DNA of 45,954 nt. Origin: Candidatus Scalindua japonica (GTDB lineage Bacteria > Planctomycetota > Brocadiia > Brocadiales > Scalinduaceae). Numbering within the stretch: the stretch's first letter is position 1; every line of letters begins with the position of its first letter. Location of the stretch: positions 1-45,954 of the forward strand of contig NZ_BAOS01000040.1 of the NCBI RefSeq assembly GCF_002443295.1. The letters are read 5' to 3'. Under the pieces are notes generated by a model, which saw nothing but the letters and a program-made list of their open reading frames with translations, searched no databases and was not told where the DNA came from. Of this stretch, positions 17,459-26,930 are shown piece after piece. Both the position numbers and the translations under genes were made by a program.

Positions 17459-18790
17459 TTACTTCCTGACGCTTAACATCTCAACAAATCCCTCTGTCCT
17501 TGTGGCGATCTGTCCGGACATATAGTTTGTATCATCAACGCAATCGCCATCAAGATTTAAAAGGGGGATGCCCTCTTTAGCCATCTCTGCTTTTACTGTA
17601 GGTATTGCAGCGTTGTTTCTTCTGCATCCCCAGGTTGAAAATGCGATTATACCGTCTACATTGTAATCTCTGGCTAAAGTTTTTATTACGTGTAGTCTTT
17701 TATCTAATGGTCCGTTGTTGTGATTGGATATAAGCTTTCGAGCGAGGCTTTCGTAAGGATTATCAGGGTCTAATTTGTCCCAGTAGACGTGATTAATTTC
17801 CTCAAAAACTATTTTAGTTTTTCCCGCATTTTTGATTTTATCAAAGACGTCTGCTTTAAAATATGGTTTTAGTTCCAGCCAGAGCAACCTGATCTCTTTT
17901 TCATCGGCCACTTCTCCGTTCTCTCTTCTTGTCGCAATTATCTCTTTGAGTTCATCTGCCATTGAGGTGTAAAAATCTACCGAATATTGTGAGCCGGCCA
18001 AGTAGTGGCTTGGGACCATAAACCCAAGGCCGTCGCCGCCTGCAAGAGGGGAGAGTGGGTCCTGTCTTATACGGTTCAACTCAATCATTTTCTCTCTTGC
18101 TTGATTGGACAAATCGATGGCTTCTGTAAGAGCGTGTTTCTCCATCTTTTTTCCGGTAGCTTTTTCGAGGCATTTTGTTAAGCTGATTAATTGATTTGTC
18201 AGAAATTTAACGGAGTTGTCATTCATCTCGTAAGGAACATCTACTATCATATTCTGTTTTCCCGTTATAGATTCGCAGATCTTTATTGTCTTTATGTTGC
18301 TGTCACATATCGTTGAGGTTCCTGCGAGAAACAGGGGGCGAGGATAGACACCCATGTAAGCATTTCCTAATGCGGTTCTGTGGAAAGAGCAAACATCTGT
18401 TGGTATAGCGGCCAGATCAGCTTCAGTGAGAGAATGAGCACCTTGTCCAAATTTTGAGCAGAGTGCTGCCGCTATTTCTAACGAGAAGGGATGCAGTTTC
18501 ATTGCAAAAATAATCTCTGATGGTACAAAAAGAGTTGTCCATATTGAACCATTTTTGTAGGCAAGATTAAAAAGTTGAACTATGCTTTTAGATAGAATAT
18601 CAAAAGACTTTAAATCGTCTTTGCCTATACCTTTGCCGGTTACTTTTGAATATAAATTCAAAAATCTGAAAAGTTCTCTAACTAAATATGGTGTCAGCTT
18701 TTTAGCAAACCTCTTTTTTGTGCTCTTTATATTGATCATGACTTTTTTTGCTTGCCTGGTTTCAATAAAATCTATATCAATGACTGGCAA
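17459..18790 (-). CDS. 2-hydroxyacyl-CoA dehydratase / benzoyl-CoA reductase-like subunit (HgdB/BcrC or double-cubane type)
   Basis: A 443-residue protein of the HgdB/BcrC family. Conserved cysteines that could hold a [4Fe-4S] or double-cubane cluster lie in DVCSFHR, TSTICDSN and STWGCRRNN; the C-terminus has the family-type LLNLDGDCVDD segment. It would receive electrons, raised in energy by ATP hydrolysis, from the activator encoded immediately upstream. The substrate could be a hydroxyacyl-CoA, an aromatic CoA ester or a small molecule as in double-cubane proteins; the sequence does not decide. Start TTG at 18790 is the longest frame; an in-frame ATG at 18739 would remove 17 residues and neither has a good Shine-Dalgarno. 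It is co-directional with, and 72 bases after, the fused activator gene. Confidence 0.8.
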   Translation of the reverse strand: MPVIDIDFIETRQAKKVMINIKSTKKRFAKKLTPYLVRELFRFLNLYSKVTGKGIGKDDLKSFDILSKSIVQLFNLAYKNGSIWTTLFVPSEIIFAMKLHPFSLEIAAALCSKFGQGAHSLTEADLAAIPTDVCSFHRTALGNAYMGVYPRPLFLAGTSTICDSNIKTIKICESITGKQNMIVDVPYEMNDNSVKFLTNQLISLTKCLEKATGKKMEKHALTEAIDLSNQAREKMIELNRIRQDPLSPLAGGDGLGFMVPSHYLAGSQYSVDFYTSMADELKEIIATRRENGEVADEKEIRLLWLELKPYFKADVFDKIKNAGKTKIVFEEINHVYWDKLDPDNPYESLARKLISNHNNGPLDKRLHVIKTLARDYNVDGIIAFSTWGCRRNNAAIPTVKAEMAKEGIPLLNLDGDCVDDTNYMSGQIATRTEGFVEMLSVRK

Positions 18791-18862
18791 AATTAATTTG
18801 ATATTACCGGAAATGTTTCCTGTCGGGTATTGGTGGCTGAGAAAATTATCAGGTGTTTTTAA

Positions 18863-20764
18863 TCATGCAGTCAGTTGCTCTATAAATGCTTCAATCCTGG
18901 TTTTTGTCTGGCCATCACTTTTAGCGCTATCACAATTAATATGGAGTAGAGGAATGTGTTTTTTCTCAAACTCTTCCTTGACCAGAGGATAATCATATAA
19001 AGTGTGATCACAGAATTTTAAGGAGTGGTAGATAGCTCCACTTATTGCTCTTCTTTCAATAAGGGAGACTATGCTTTTGATCCTTCCGAATACATCAACC
19101 ATCCTTGAGCAGGGAGATCTTTTTAAATATCTTTCAGATATCGACTTGTAAGGGTTATTCGTTATTTCTACTTTTTTGTCAAAATACCTGCTGCCGGTAC
19201 ATAGATCTTCTGATACAACCCTGGCGCCTGCATCTTCAATCATTTTGATTATCTCTTCATTTTCCAGTATACTTCCCCAGATGAAGAGTTTTGGTACCGG
19301 GTCTTTTTCAGGAATCTCACCTATTTTTTTCATCAGGGAAGTGAGAGATGATACATAGTCCTGAAATTTTTCAGGTGCCGCGTTTATACCCTTCTTCAAT
19401 AAGGTGTAGATATCATAACCGGAATACCCAACGTATCCGTTCCATTGCTTTTGTAAAAATTCCATTACGTTATCTCTCATTCCATTGTACAAAGAGATAC
19501 TTCGATTGATGTCTTCATTCTGTATTTTAAGTTTAAAGTGATTTTCCAATTTTTCTTTAAATGTTTTAATTTCGCCAGCAAAATATTGTACGGATGCTTC
19601 GTCACTGTTTTTTGGAATATCAAGGAAATAATTAAATTTCTCTCCTTTGTCTATTCTTATCCACGCATCGTAAAGTCTCCTCATGCCATCACAGGAATTA
19701 GTAAACACAATCCCTTCAAGATGGTCCAGGTTTCCCGCTACTTTTTTATCGGTAAGCGTTTTTATATACGAACATATATTACTGCAGAGAAGGGATTCAC
19801 CAGCCGCTCCATTTTCATCGTTTATACCTTTTATTCTTACGGGGTGGTATCCTGCCGCTCTAATAATTTCGACAGGTGTATAAGTGCAGAAATAACCAAT
19901 CTTCGGCATCCTGCCGTCGTCCAATTGAACATCGGCTATTGAAACTTTATTGTTGTCGGTAGTTTGAGTGGTTTCAACTTTTGTGGCAGCGCTTGCATTT
20001 TCCAAGGCAATTAAGGCTGCACCCAGAGCGCCAATTATCTGCGGTTCTTCAGCTATTTTTATAGTACAGAGCAGCTTCTTTTCAAGTTCACGCACAACTC
20101 CTATATTCTTGGCAACACCACCGGTCATTACAACAGATTCTTCCAGCCCAATCCTTTTTGCCTGTCCTGATACCCTTTTGGCGATAGAGATATGCAGCGC
20201 TTTGCATATGTCAGGGGTCTTGTGGTCCGCTCCAATGAGGGAAACTACCTCTGATTCAGCAAAGACTGTACACAAACTGCTGATAGATACATTATCTTTT
20301 CCAGTAAGAGAGAGTTCTCCCATTTCATCAAGTTCGATCTCCAGCGTCCTTGCCATTACCTCAAGAAATCTTCCTGTGCCTGCCGCACATTTATCGTTCA
20401 TGGAAAAGTCAAGAACATTACCTTTCGCGTCCAGCTTTATGGCTTTACTGTCTTGTCCGCCAATGTCTATTACAGTTCTGGCATCCGGGAAGAAATAATT
20501 AGCGCCTTTAGCATGACATGTGATCTCCGTGACAACTTCGTTTGCAAAAGGGACTTTGATTCGGCCATAACCGGTAGCAACGATATAATCTAAGTCTTTT
20601 GTTTCCAGCTTAGTAGCATCTAAGATATGTTTAAAGATTTTATCACACGCCTTTTTACTGCTGGCACCTGTCGCAATGACTTCATAGGCTACAATTTCCT
20701 TTTTTTCATTTACTAATACAGCATCTGTTGATAAAGAGCCTATATCTATTCCAAGTGTTAACAT
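18863..20764 (-). CDS. ATP-dependent activator (BadF/HgdC) fused to a dehydratase-like (HgdB-family) domain
   Basis: A 633-residue two-part protein. Residues 1 to about 260 are an ASKHA-fold ATPase: LGIDIGSLSTDAVL, TVIDIGGQDSKAI and VVMTGGVAKNIG are the nucleotide-binding motifs. NDKCAAGTGRF and SSLCTVFAESEV carry the two cysteines that normally bridge one [4Fe-4S] cluster between two subunits. Residues from about 285 onward are an HgdB-like domain with GYFCTYTPVEIIRAAGY, LCSNICSYIKTL, FTNSCDGMRRL, RSPCSRM and SLKFCDHTLYD. Together with the next gene it forms a complete ATP-driven electron-transfer enzyme: activator, subunit one (fused), subunit two (separate). AGGAG precedes the ATG, and a good promoter lies about 75 bases upstream. 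Confidence 0.85.
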   Translation of the reverse strand: MLTLGIDIGSLSTDAVLVNEKKEIVAYEVIATGASSKKACDKIFKHILDATKLETKDLDYIVATGYGRIKVPFANEVVTEITCHAKGANYFFPDARTVIDIGGQDSKAIKLDAKGNVLDFSMNDKCAAGTGRFLEVMARTLEIELDEMGELSLTGKDNVSISSLCTVFAESEVVSLIGADHKTPDICKALHISIAKRVSGQAKRIGLEESVVMTGGVAKNIGVVRELEKKLLCTIKIAEEPQIIGALGAALIALENASAATKVETTQTTDNNKVSIADVQLDDGRMPKIGYFCTYTPVEIIRAAGYHPVRIKGINDENGAAGESLLCSNICSYIKTLTDKKVAGNLDHLEGIVFTNSCDGMRRLYDAWIRIDKGEKFNYFLDIPKNSDEASVQYFAGEIKTFKEKLENHFKLKIQNEDINRSISLYNGMRDNVMEFLQKQWNGYVGYSGYDIYTLLKKGINAAPEKFQDYVSSLTSLMKKIGEIPEKDPVPKLFIWGSILENEEIIKMIEDAGARVVSEDLCTGSRYFDKKVEITNNPYKSISERYLKRSPCSRMVDVFGRIKSIVSLIERRAISGAIYHSLKFCDHTLYDYPLVKEEFEKKHIPLLHINCDSAKSDGQTKTRIEAFIEQLTA

Positions 20765-20836
20765 TTATTTATTCTCCTTAGAGATCTATATGAGTACTGT
20801 GTAATATGTTTATCTGTCTAAAAATTACAATCGTTG

Positions 20837-20865
20837 ATTATATCATAGTGATATTGTGCAGTCAA
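20837..20865 (-). promoter_or_regulatory. Promoter of the dehydratase/activator operon
   Basis: On the minus strand TTGACT (20865-20860) and a perfect TATAAT (20842-20837) are separated by 17 bp. This places the start of transcription near 20830, giving a leader of about 65 bases before the ATG at 20764. It probably drives both dehydratase genes, which lie in one direction. Confidence 0.6.
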
Positions 20866-20913
20866 TGTATTGTTTTTATATACTTTTCAGTGCTTGTTAA
20901 TGGCCGGATAAAA

Positions 20914-20947
20914 AAAGGCTTATAAGGTTTGTACCTTATAAGCCTTT
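20914..20947 (-). terminator. Rho-independent terminator of the NrdD-like gene
   Basis: Two perfect 15-base arms (20914-20928 and 20933-20947, AAAGGCTTATAAGGT on the plus strand) flank a four-base loop. On the minus strand the hairpin is followed by a run of T (20911-20916 reversed). It lies about 100 bases after the minus-strand stop at 21044. Confidence 0.85.
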
Positions 20948-21043
20948 AAGTGGGGTATTAATTTATTTCTTGTGCCATATCTCCTGGAGAAGTTGTTTGG
21001 ATATATATTCTAACTAACATCTACACAAGAGAAAAACCTTTCA

Positions 21044-21499
21044 TTATAACGAATCAATCATATCCAGGCGGTCATTCTGGAAAAGCTGGCTTTGGCCAGT
21101 AAGTCCGTAGCTGCCATTAGCACGATCTCTCAACTCTCCTACTTTTGACTTGTTCCAGTTGTTGACTCTGGAATAGTAACCAACAATTCTTGTAATACCG
21201 TTTAGAACGATAGGTGCCCTGTCGTTCTGGATTACGCTCACGAACTCTTGGGCTTTGTCAGAATCTGTAACTTTTCGTACGATTTCATCGATAGACACCT
21301 CAACGTATGCTCCTTCAATACCTTCGGTCTTACTGTAGTCTCTGATTACAAAAACCTCTTCTTTTGATGGTAATGCTGTGCCAATAATTTCAAGGTCTGA
21401 AGACATCTCTACAGACTCTACAAAAAGAGTTAAACTCTTCTCGATTTTTTCGGCAACTCCAGTGTTTTCCTTTAATACTGTCACTATATTCCCCTTCAT
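21044..21499 (-). CDS. Stand-alone NrdD-like glycyl-radical module (small protein)
   Basis: A 151-residue protein (shorter by five if the GTG at 21484 is used). Its second half matches the very C-terminus of class III ribonucleotide reductase NrdD: ITRIVGYYSRVNNWNKSK followed by ELRDR, where NrdD has the glycyl-radical loop R-V-x-G-Y...W-N-x-G-K...E-x-x-D-R. The zinc-binding CxxC pairs that precede this loop in NrdD are absent. The N-terminal 95 residues are alpha/beta and unrecognised. It may be a radical-domain spare part like GrcA for pyruvate formate-lyase, or a regulator. The GTG at 21484 has the better Shine-Dalgarno (AAGGGG, 6 bases). It has its own terminator and no co-directional partner nearby. 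Confidence 0.55.
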   Translation of the reverse strand: MKGNIVTVLKENTGVAEKIEKSLTLFVESVEMSSDLEIIGTALPSKEEVFVIRDYSKTEGIEGAYVEVSIDEIVRKVTDSDKAQEFVSVIQNDRAPIVLNGITRIVGYYSRVNNWNKSKVGELRDRANGSYGLTGQSQLFQNDRLDMIDSL

Positions 21500-22124
21500 G
21501 AAAAATTACAAAAAATTAAAACAATAAATCACGCCTTTTACTGATTAACTAATCCTTTCAAATATATCTCCTTTTATGGAGGTTGAAAGTAGATTGAAAT
21601 TTACTGTTAGAGCAAAACAGTATCAGGACAGGCAATTAAGTTTTCGAGTGGCTAATATACTGTTTATGAGTGAAAAGTCAAGTACGAATTTTGAGAAACA
21701 TACAAAATATTGTACCTTTGTGATATTTAAACACAACATTTATAGTCGCAAAGACATTTTATTACAAGAGTTACAGTATGGGGTGAATGTGCTAAGATTT
21801 AATAGATTTTAATATATTTACCTGAAAAACAGGCAAAAAGAAAAAATATTATGCGCATTATATAGAAACTGAAAAATAGAAAAAATAGTTTGTGGCTGTG
21901 TAATGCATTATAAACAAAGGAGATACCGTTTGTAGTTCTGGTTTGTTTTTTATGATCTTGCGTACTTTTCTGAAACTGTTTCAAAGGCAGATGATATTTT
22001 AGGAGAGACTAAATCTGTACCAGGGAAATTATTAACTGTTCAGGTATGTTGATGTTTTTGTAACACGCAGTAAACGCGTGTGTTGTGGTTTTCTTGTCTT
22101 TTCAGGTGTGTTCCCGGGAGGCTT
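21500..22124. other. Intergenic region without a gene
   Basis: About 625 AT-rich bases between the NrdD-like gene and lon. Short open frames on both strands have unnatural composition and no ribosome-binding sites. It presumably carries the promoter of the NrdD-like gene at its left end, but I see no convincing -35/-10 pair. No terminator for lon is obvious. Confidence 0.4.
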
Positions 22125-24566
22125 CTAACGCCCGGGTTGCAATTTTTGCTGTTTCTTTCTCAGTTTTTTATTTCCAAAGACAATCGGCAATATTTGATCA
22201 ACGTTTTCTACAAATTTGAACGATAACTTCTCTTTTGCTTTATCAGGAACGTCTATTAAATCCTTTTCGTTTCTTTTTGGTAGGATAACGGTAGTAATAC
22301 CTGCTCTTTTTGCCGCCAGGACTTTTTCTTTAACCCCGCCAACCGATAAAACTCTTCCTCTTAGCGTTATTTCTCCTGTCATTGCAACATGAGGATTTGT
22401 TGCTGCTTTTTTAAATAGTGATATTAGAGAAATTGCCATGGTAACACCTGCTGAAGGTCCATCCTTGGGAATAGCCCCGGCAGGAACATGGATATGGTAG
22501 TCATATTTAGAGAAATCTTCTATTATAATGTTCACGGTATTCGCCTTAGCACGGACATAGCTCATTGCAGCCTGGGCCGATTCCTTCATGACATCTCCAA
22601 GCTGACCTGTTAACGTTAGCTTTCCGCTTCCCGGCATCCTGGTAGATTCAATAAATAGTATCTCTCCTCCTGATTGGGTCCATGCCAGGCCGGTTGCTAC
22701 TCCTGGTTCAATAGACCTGTCCGCAATTTCAGAGAAGAATTTTATGGGACCGAGAAACTCACTAATGTTTTTGGAGTTCACTTTAACTGTCTTTGTATTA
22801 CCTGACGCAACTTCTTTGGCTACTTTTCGACAAACTGTGCCAATTTCACGTTCCAGATTTCTCAGCCCGGCCTCTCTGGTATAATCACTTATTATAATCC
22901 TGACAGTTTTATCATTAATCTTTAAATTATTGCTTTTTAATCCGTGAGCTTCGAATTGTTTTGGGACCAGGTACTGTTTTGCAATTTCAAGTTTTTCTTC
23001 TTTACTATATCCCGGCAGGTACAACACTTCCATCCTGTCTCTAAGTGCGTGTGGTATAGTATCTAGAATGTTGGCTGTTGTTATAAACATTACTTTTGAT
23101 AGATCAAATGGGACATCAAGATAATGGTCTGAAAATGAATAATTCTGCTCGGGATCGAGTACTTCTAGTAATGCGGATGAAGGATCTCCATGAAAATCTG
23201 ATACCAGTTTGTCTACCTCATCCAGCATGTATACAGGGTTATTTGAGGAGACCTTACGGAGTCCTTGAATGATTCTACCCGGGAGCGCGCCTACGTAAGT
23301 ACGTCTATGGCCTCGTATTTCAGCTTCGTCACGAATTCCTCCCAATGACATTCTGATAAATTTTCTTCCCATTGCTCTGGCTATTGACTTGCCAAGAGAT
23401 GTTTTGCCTGTTCCAGGTGGGCCGACAAAGCATAGGATAGGTCCTTTCATGTCTTTTTTCAGTTTCCTGACAGCCAAATATTCAAGAATCCTCTCCTTGA
23501 CCTTTTTCAAGTTGTAATGGTCTGTGTCTAAAACCTTTTGAGCACTGGGAATATTCAGGTTGTCTTTAGTAGATGTTGACCAGGGAAGCGCTATTAACCA
23601 GTCAAGGTACGTGCGTGCTACAGTATATTCTGCTGATGAAGGGTGCATTCTTGAAAGGCGGGAGAGTTCCCGGTCAGCTTCCTTTTGAGCTTCTTCCGGT
23701 AACTTTGCCTGCTTTAATTTTTTTCTCAATTCTTTTACCTCTGCAGCCTGATCATCTCCTTCGCCAAGCTCTTCCTGTATCGCTTTAAGCTGTTGGCGTA
23801 GATAATACTCGCGCTGTCCTTTGTCCATTTCGTTCTTAACTTGTGTTTGTATCTTACCGGCAAGTTCTAATACCTGCATTTCATTGTTAATGAAAGTATT
23901 TATCTTCTGTAATCGTTCTTTTACATTTGTTGATTCAAGTATTTGCTGTTTTTCAGGAACACTTATATTCAAGTGAGAAGATATTAAATCTGAAAGTTTA
24001 CCCGGATCATCTATGTTAACTGTAACTATTTTTAATTCTTCCGGTAAGTTGGGAGCGACGGATATCATGCGTGAAAACTGATTCCTGGCATTTGTTGCCA
24101 GAGCTTCAGTTTCAACGTCTTCTTTATCTATTACGTCCTGTAATACATCTACTTTTGCTTTAAAGAAAGGTTCTATTGATGTGAACTCTTTAATATGTAT
24201 TCTGGATATTCCTTGTACAAGCATCTTTGCCGTATCATCGGGCATCCTTAACATTTGCAATACAACAGAAGCGGTTCCGTATTCATACAGATCTGATGGC
24301 ACCAACTTATTTTTTTCTTCCTCTTTATGTGTAACAAGTGCGACAAATCTGTTTGTCGCTAAAACGTTATCAAGCAGCTTAAGTTCTTCATCTGTTGATA
24401 CTCCCAGAGCAGTGACCATTTGAGGGAAAACGACAACATCTTTCAGTCCAAGAACAGGCAATTCATCAGGTACCGTCAAAGATTCCGGCTCAAATTGCCC
24501 GGGAATCTTTGCTTTATCAAGTTCCGTTTTTCCAGATTTAATAGGATTTTTCTTTTTTGCTTTCAT
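22125..24566 (-). CDS. lon: ATP-dependent protease Lon (LonA)
   Basis: An 813-residue cytoplasmic AAA+ serine protease that degrades misfolded and regulatory proteins. It has the LonA N-terminal substrate domain (LPVLGLKDVVVFPQM onward), a coiled-coil linker (about 200-300), Walker A GPPGTGKTS (about 378-386), Walker B VYMLDEVDK, and the protease domain with the catalytic serine in KDGPSAGVT (about 703) and the lysine in GGVKEKVLAAKRAG (about 746). It starts 12 bases after the hsp20 stop, so the two are likely one heat-shock unit. Length and motifs are complete. Confidence 0.96.
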   Translation of the reverse strand: MKAKKKNPIKSGKTELDKAKIPGQFEPESLTVPDELPVLGLKDVVVFPQMVTALGVSTDEELKLLDNVLATNRFVALVTHKEEEKNKLVPSDLYEYGTASVVLQMLRMPDDTAKMLVQGISRIHIKEFTSIEPFFKAKVDVLQDVIDKEDVETEALATNARNQFSRMISVAPNLPEELKIVTVNIDDPGKLSDLISSHLNISVPEKQQILESTNVKERLQKINTFINNEMQVLELAGKIQTQVKNEMDKGQREYYLRQQLKAIQEELGEGDDQAAEVKELRKKLKQAKLPEEAQKEADRELSRLSRMHPSSAEYTVARTYLDWLIALPWSTSTKDNLNIPSAQKVLDTDHYNLKKVKERILEYLAVRKLKKDMKGPILCFVGPPGTGKTSLGKSIARAMGRKFIRMSLGGIRDEAEIRGHRRTYVGALPGRIIQGLRKVSSNNPVYMLDEVDKLVSDFHGDPSSALLEVLDPEQNYSFSDHYLDVPFDLSKVMFITTANILDTIPHALRDRMEVLYLPGYSKEEKLEIAKQYLVPKQFEAHGLKSNNLKINDKTVRIIISDYTREAGLRNLEREIGTVCRKVAKEVASGNTKTVKVNSKNISEFLGPIKFFSEIADRSIEPGVATGLAWTQSGGEILFIESTRMPGSGKLTLTGQLGDVMKESAQAAMSYVRAKANTVNIIIEDFSKYDYHIHVPAGAIPKDGPSAGVTMAISLISLFKKAATNPHVAMTGEITLRGRVLSVGGVKEKVLAAKRAGITTVILPKRNEKDLIDVPDKAKEKLSFKFVENVDQILPIVFGNKKLRKKQQKLQPGR

Positions 24567-24578
24567 TGGAGTACAAAT

Positions 24579-24992
24579 TTAATAGCTGATTTTAATAGAT
24601 ATTGTAGAATTAAACGCTTTTTCGGCTTTTGGGATAGTTATTACAATAAATCCATTCTCATATGTGGCATGAATATTGTTCGCGTCAACTTGTTTTGGAG
24701 TTTTTATTTTTCTTTCAAAGTATCCGTGTCTAATTTCAACTTGATGAAAACATACTTTATGATGGGTAGTGTCGTTGTCTCTTTTTCCGTTTACCGTGAG
24801 AATCTGATCAGAAAACAGTACTGATATATCTTCTGGCTGGAGGCCGGAAACAGCCATTTTTACTATAATATTTTTTTCAGTCTCATATACGTCAGTGGGC
24901 GGTTGCCATGGAGTTGATGGGGCAAAATCATGGCTTTTTGCCATAAAAAAGAACTCTTCAAAGAGTTTTTCAATACTACTGTGCTTTGCCAT
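24579..24992 (-). CDS. Small heat shock protein, Hsp20/alpha-crystallin family
   Basis: A 137-residue holdase. The alpha-crystallin domain (about residues 28-125) shows the PPTDVYETEKNIIVKMAVSG opening and the closing ENGFIVITIPKA strand (the A-x-x-x-n-G-v-L signature). It prevents aggregation of unfolding proteins in the cytoplasm. It precedes lon by 12 bases on the same strand. A TATAAT (minus strand, 25020-25015) lies just upstream and could serve as its -10, giving a very short leader; the -35 is poor. It lacks the C-terminal IxI anchoring motif in classical form. Confidence 0.9.
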   Translation of the reverse strand: MAKHSSIEKLFEEFFFMAKSHDFAPSTPWQPPTDVYETEKNIIVKMAVSGLQPEDISVLFSDQILTVNGKRDNDTTHHKVCFHQVEIRHGYFERKIKTPKQVDANNIHATYENGFIVITIPKAEKAFNSTISIKISY

Positions 24993-25215
24993 TAAATTGT
25001 TTAATTAATGAGAAATTATAAAGTAGATAACACGTCGGTTCAGTGAGATGTTGTCCTGATCACCTGCCAGTGCCGGATCTCGGACGGGGTGTTTGAGTGA
25101 TACTCTTTTGTCTCAATAGCGGCCTAACTTAATATTGTCCAATATAACAACGACTGCACTGTCGTGGCTCCAAATATAAACAAAATATAACAGTTTTGCT
25201 AAGTCCATTCAATAA

Positions 25216-25247
25216 AAAAGCCGACCTGGGTTTTCAGGTCGGCTTTT
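25216..25247 (-). terminator. Rho-independent terminator of groEL
   Basis: Perfect 13-base arms (25216-25228 and 25235-25247; AAAAGCCGACCTG on the plus strand) flank a six-base loop, with T-rich sequence on both sides. It is 40 bases beyond the groEL stop on the minus strand. Confidence 0.92.
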
Positions 25248-25286
25248 AAAAAAGCTTTAGTATCAATTGCGTTGCGGGACGGAATT

Positions 25287-26930
25287 TTAATACATATCTC
25301 CGTATCCACCATATCCACCACCACCTGCCGGCATTGCCGGGGCCTTCTTTTTCTCAGGTACTTTTCCTATCATTGCGTCTGTGGTTAGCAGAAGCGTTGC
25401 TATGCTTGAAGCGTTCTGGATCGCAGTCCTTACCACTTTCGTTGGATCTACAATTCCCTGCTTGACCATATCACAATATTTAGCTTTGCCTGCATCATAA
25501 CCTTCGTTTCCTTCGGAATTAATTACTTTTTCTACAACGATTGGTGCATTATCTCCTGCATTTTCTACAATCTGACTTAAAGGTGCGGTCAGAGCCCTAC
25601 GAACAATATCAACACCTGTTGCCTCGTCTCCCTTGAGCTTCAGCGCTTTCAGCTTGGCGATTGCTCTGATAAGCGCGACACCACCGCCAGGTAATATACC
25701 CTCTTCAACGGCAGCTCTGGTTGCATGCAATGCGTCTTCTACCCTTGCCTTCTTCTCTTTCATTTCACTTTCAGTTGCCGCTCCAACGTTTATCAGCGCA
25801 ACTCCGCCGGTCAATTTTGCGAGTCTCTCTTCCAGCTTCTCTCTATCGTAATCAGAAGTAGTGCCCTGGATCTCTGTTCGTATCTGTTCGATTCTTCCCT
25901 GTATTGCCTTGCTGCTTCCTGCGCCCTCTATAATAGTTGTATTGTCTTTGTCAATCTCAATTTTCTTCGCCCTGCCAAGGTCTTTGAGCTCGATACTTTC
26001 AATATTTATACCTAAATCTTCAAAAACTGCCTGTCCGCCGGTAAGTGTTGCGATGTCCTCTAGCATCGCTTTTCTTCTGTCGCCAAAACCAGGTGCCTTT
26101 GCAGCAGCACATTTTAATGTTCCACGAAGCTTGTTAACGACAAGGAGGGTTAATGCCTCTCCTTCAATGTCTTCAGTGATTATCATTAGTGGTTTGCCAC
26201 TTTGTGCGACTTTTTCCAATACCGGCAATATTGTCTTTGCTGATGAAATCTTCTTTTCATGAATGAGGATGTAAGGATCTTCCAGGATAGTTTGCATCTT
26301 CGCTGGATCTGTTACAAAATATGGAGAGAGGTATCCTTTATCAAATTGTAGACCTTCAATCCATGTTGACTCTGTCTGGAGACTTTTCCCCTCTTCAACT
26401 GTAATAACACCGTCCTTACCTACTTTTTCCATCGCATCAGCGATTATATTGCCTATTTCTGTATCATGGTTAGAAGATACGGTACCTACCTGCTCTATCT
26501 CTTTCCTGCCTTTGACAGGAATACTCATTGCCTTTAATGTATCTACTACTTTATCAACGGCTTGCTCAATACCTCTTTTGAGTGCCATTGCATCTGAGCC
26601 GGCAACAACATTTTTCAAACCTTCCTGGAATATTGCCTCTGCAAGCACTGTGGCGGTAGTAGTCCCGTCACCGGCTACATCGCTAGTCTTTGCGGCTACA
26701 GACTTTACCATTTGCGCTCCGATGTTTTCTATGTGGTCTTCCAGTTCTATCTCTTTGGCAACGGTTACGCCGTCTTTAGTAATTGTTGGTGACCCAAAAC
26801 TTTTTTGCAGTATTACGTTCCTTCCTCTTGGTCCAAGAGTTATTTTGACAGCAGACGCAAGTTGATTAATGCCTCTCTTTAAAGCATCAAACGCATCCTG
26901 GTCATAAACAATTTTTTTCTTATCAGCCAT
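25287..26930 (-). CDS. groEL: Chaperonin GroEL (Hsp60)
   Basis: A 547-residue type I chaperonin forming the double-ring folding cage. It shows the ATP-site segments [10 protein letters not shown] and [11 protein letters not shown], the apical-domain [15 protein letters not shown], and the [13 protein letters not shown] signature. The C-terminus is [11 protein letters not shown], a variant of the usual GGM-type tail that lines the cavity floor. AGGAGG precedes the ATG. No groES lies next to it, and no CIRCE (HrcA) operator is visible upstream, so it may be a second groEL copy or regulated differently. Confidence 0.96.
   Translation of the reverse strand: MADKKKIVYDQDAFDALKRGINQLASAVKITLGPRGRNVILQKSFGSPTITKDGVTVAKEIELEDHIENIGAQMVKSVAAKTSDVAGDGTTTATVLAEAIFQEGLKNVVAGSDAMALKRGIEQAVDKVVDTLKAMSIPVKGRKEIEQVGTVSSNHDTEIGNIIADAMEKVGKDGVITVEEGKSLQTESTWIEGLQFDKGYLSPYFVTDPAKMQTILEDPYILIHEKKISSAKTILPVLEKVAQSGKPLMIITEDIEGEALTLLVVNKLRGTLKCAAAKAPGFGDRRKAMLEDIATLTGGQAVFEDLGINIESIELKDLGRAKKIEIDKDNTTIIEGAGSSKAIQGRIEQIRTEIQGTTSDYDREKLEERLAKLTGGVALINVGAATESEMKEKKARVEDALHATRAAVEEGILPGGGVALIRAIAKLKALKLKGDEATGVDIVRRALTAPLSQIVENAGDNAPIVVEKVINSEGNEGYDAGKAKYCDMVKQGIVDPTKVVRTAIQNASSIATLLLTTDAMIGKVPEKKKAPAMPAGGGGYGGYGDMY

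Noticed and set aside
21576-21812. Plus-strand frame of 78 codons between the NrdD-like gene and lon
   Set aside because: No ribosome-binding site, unnatural composition and no family resemblance.
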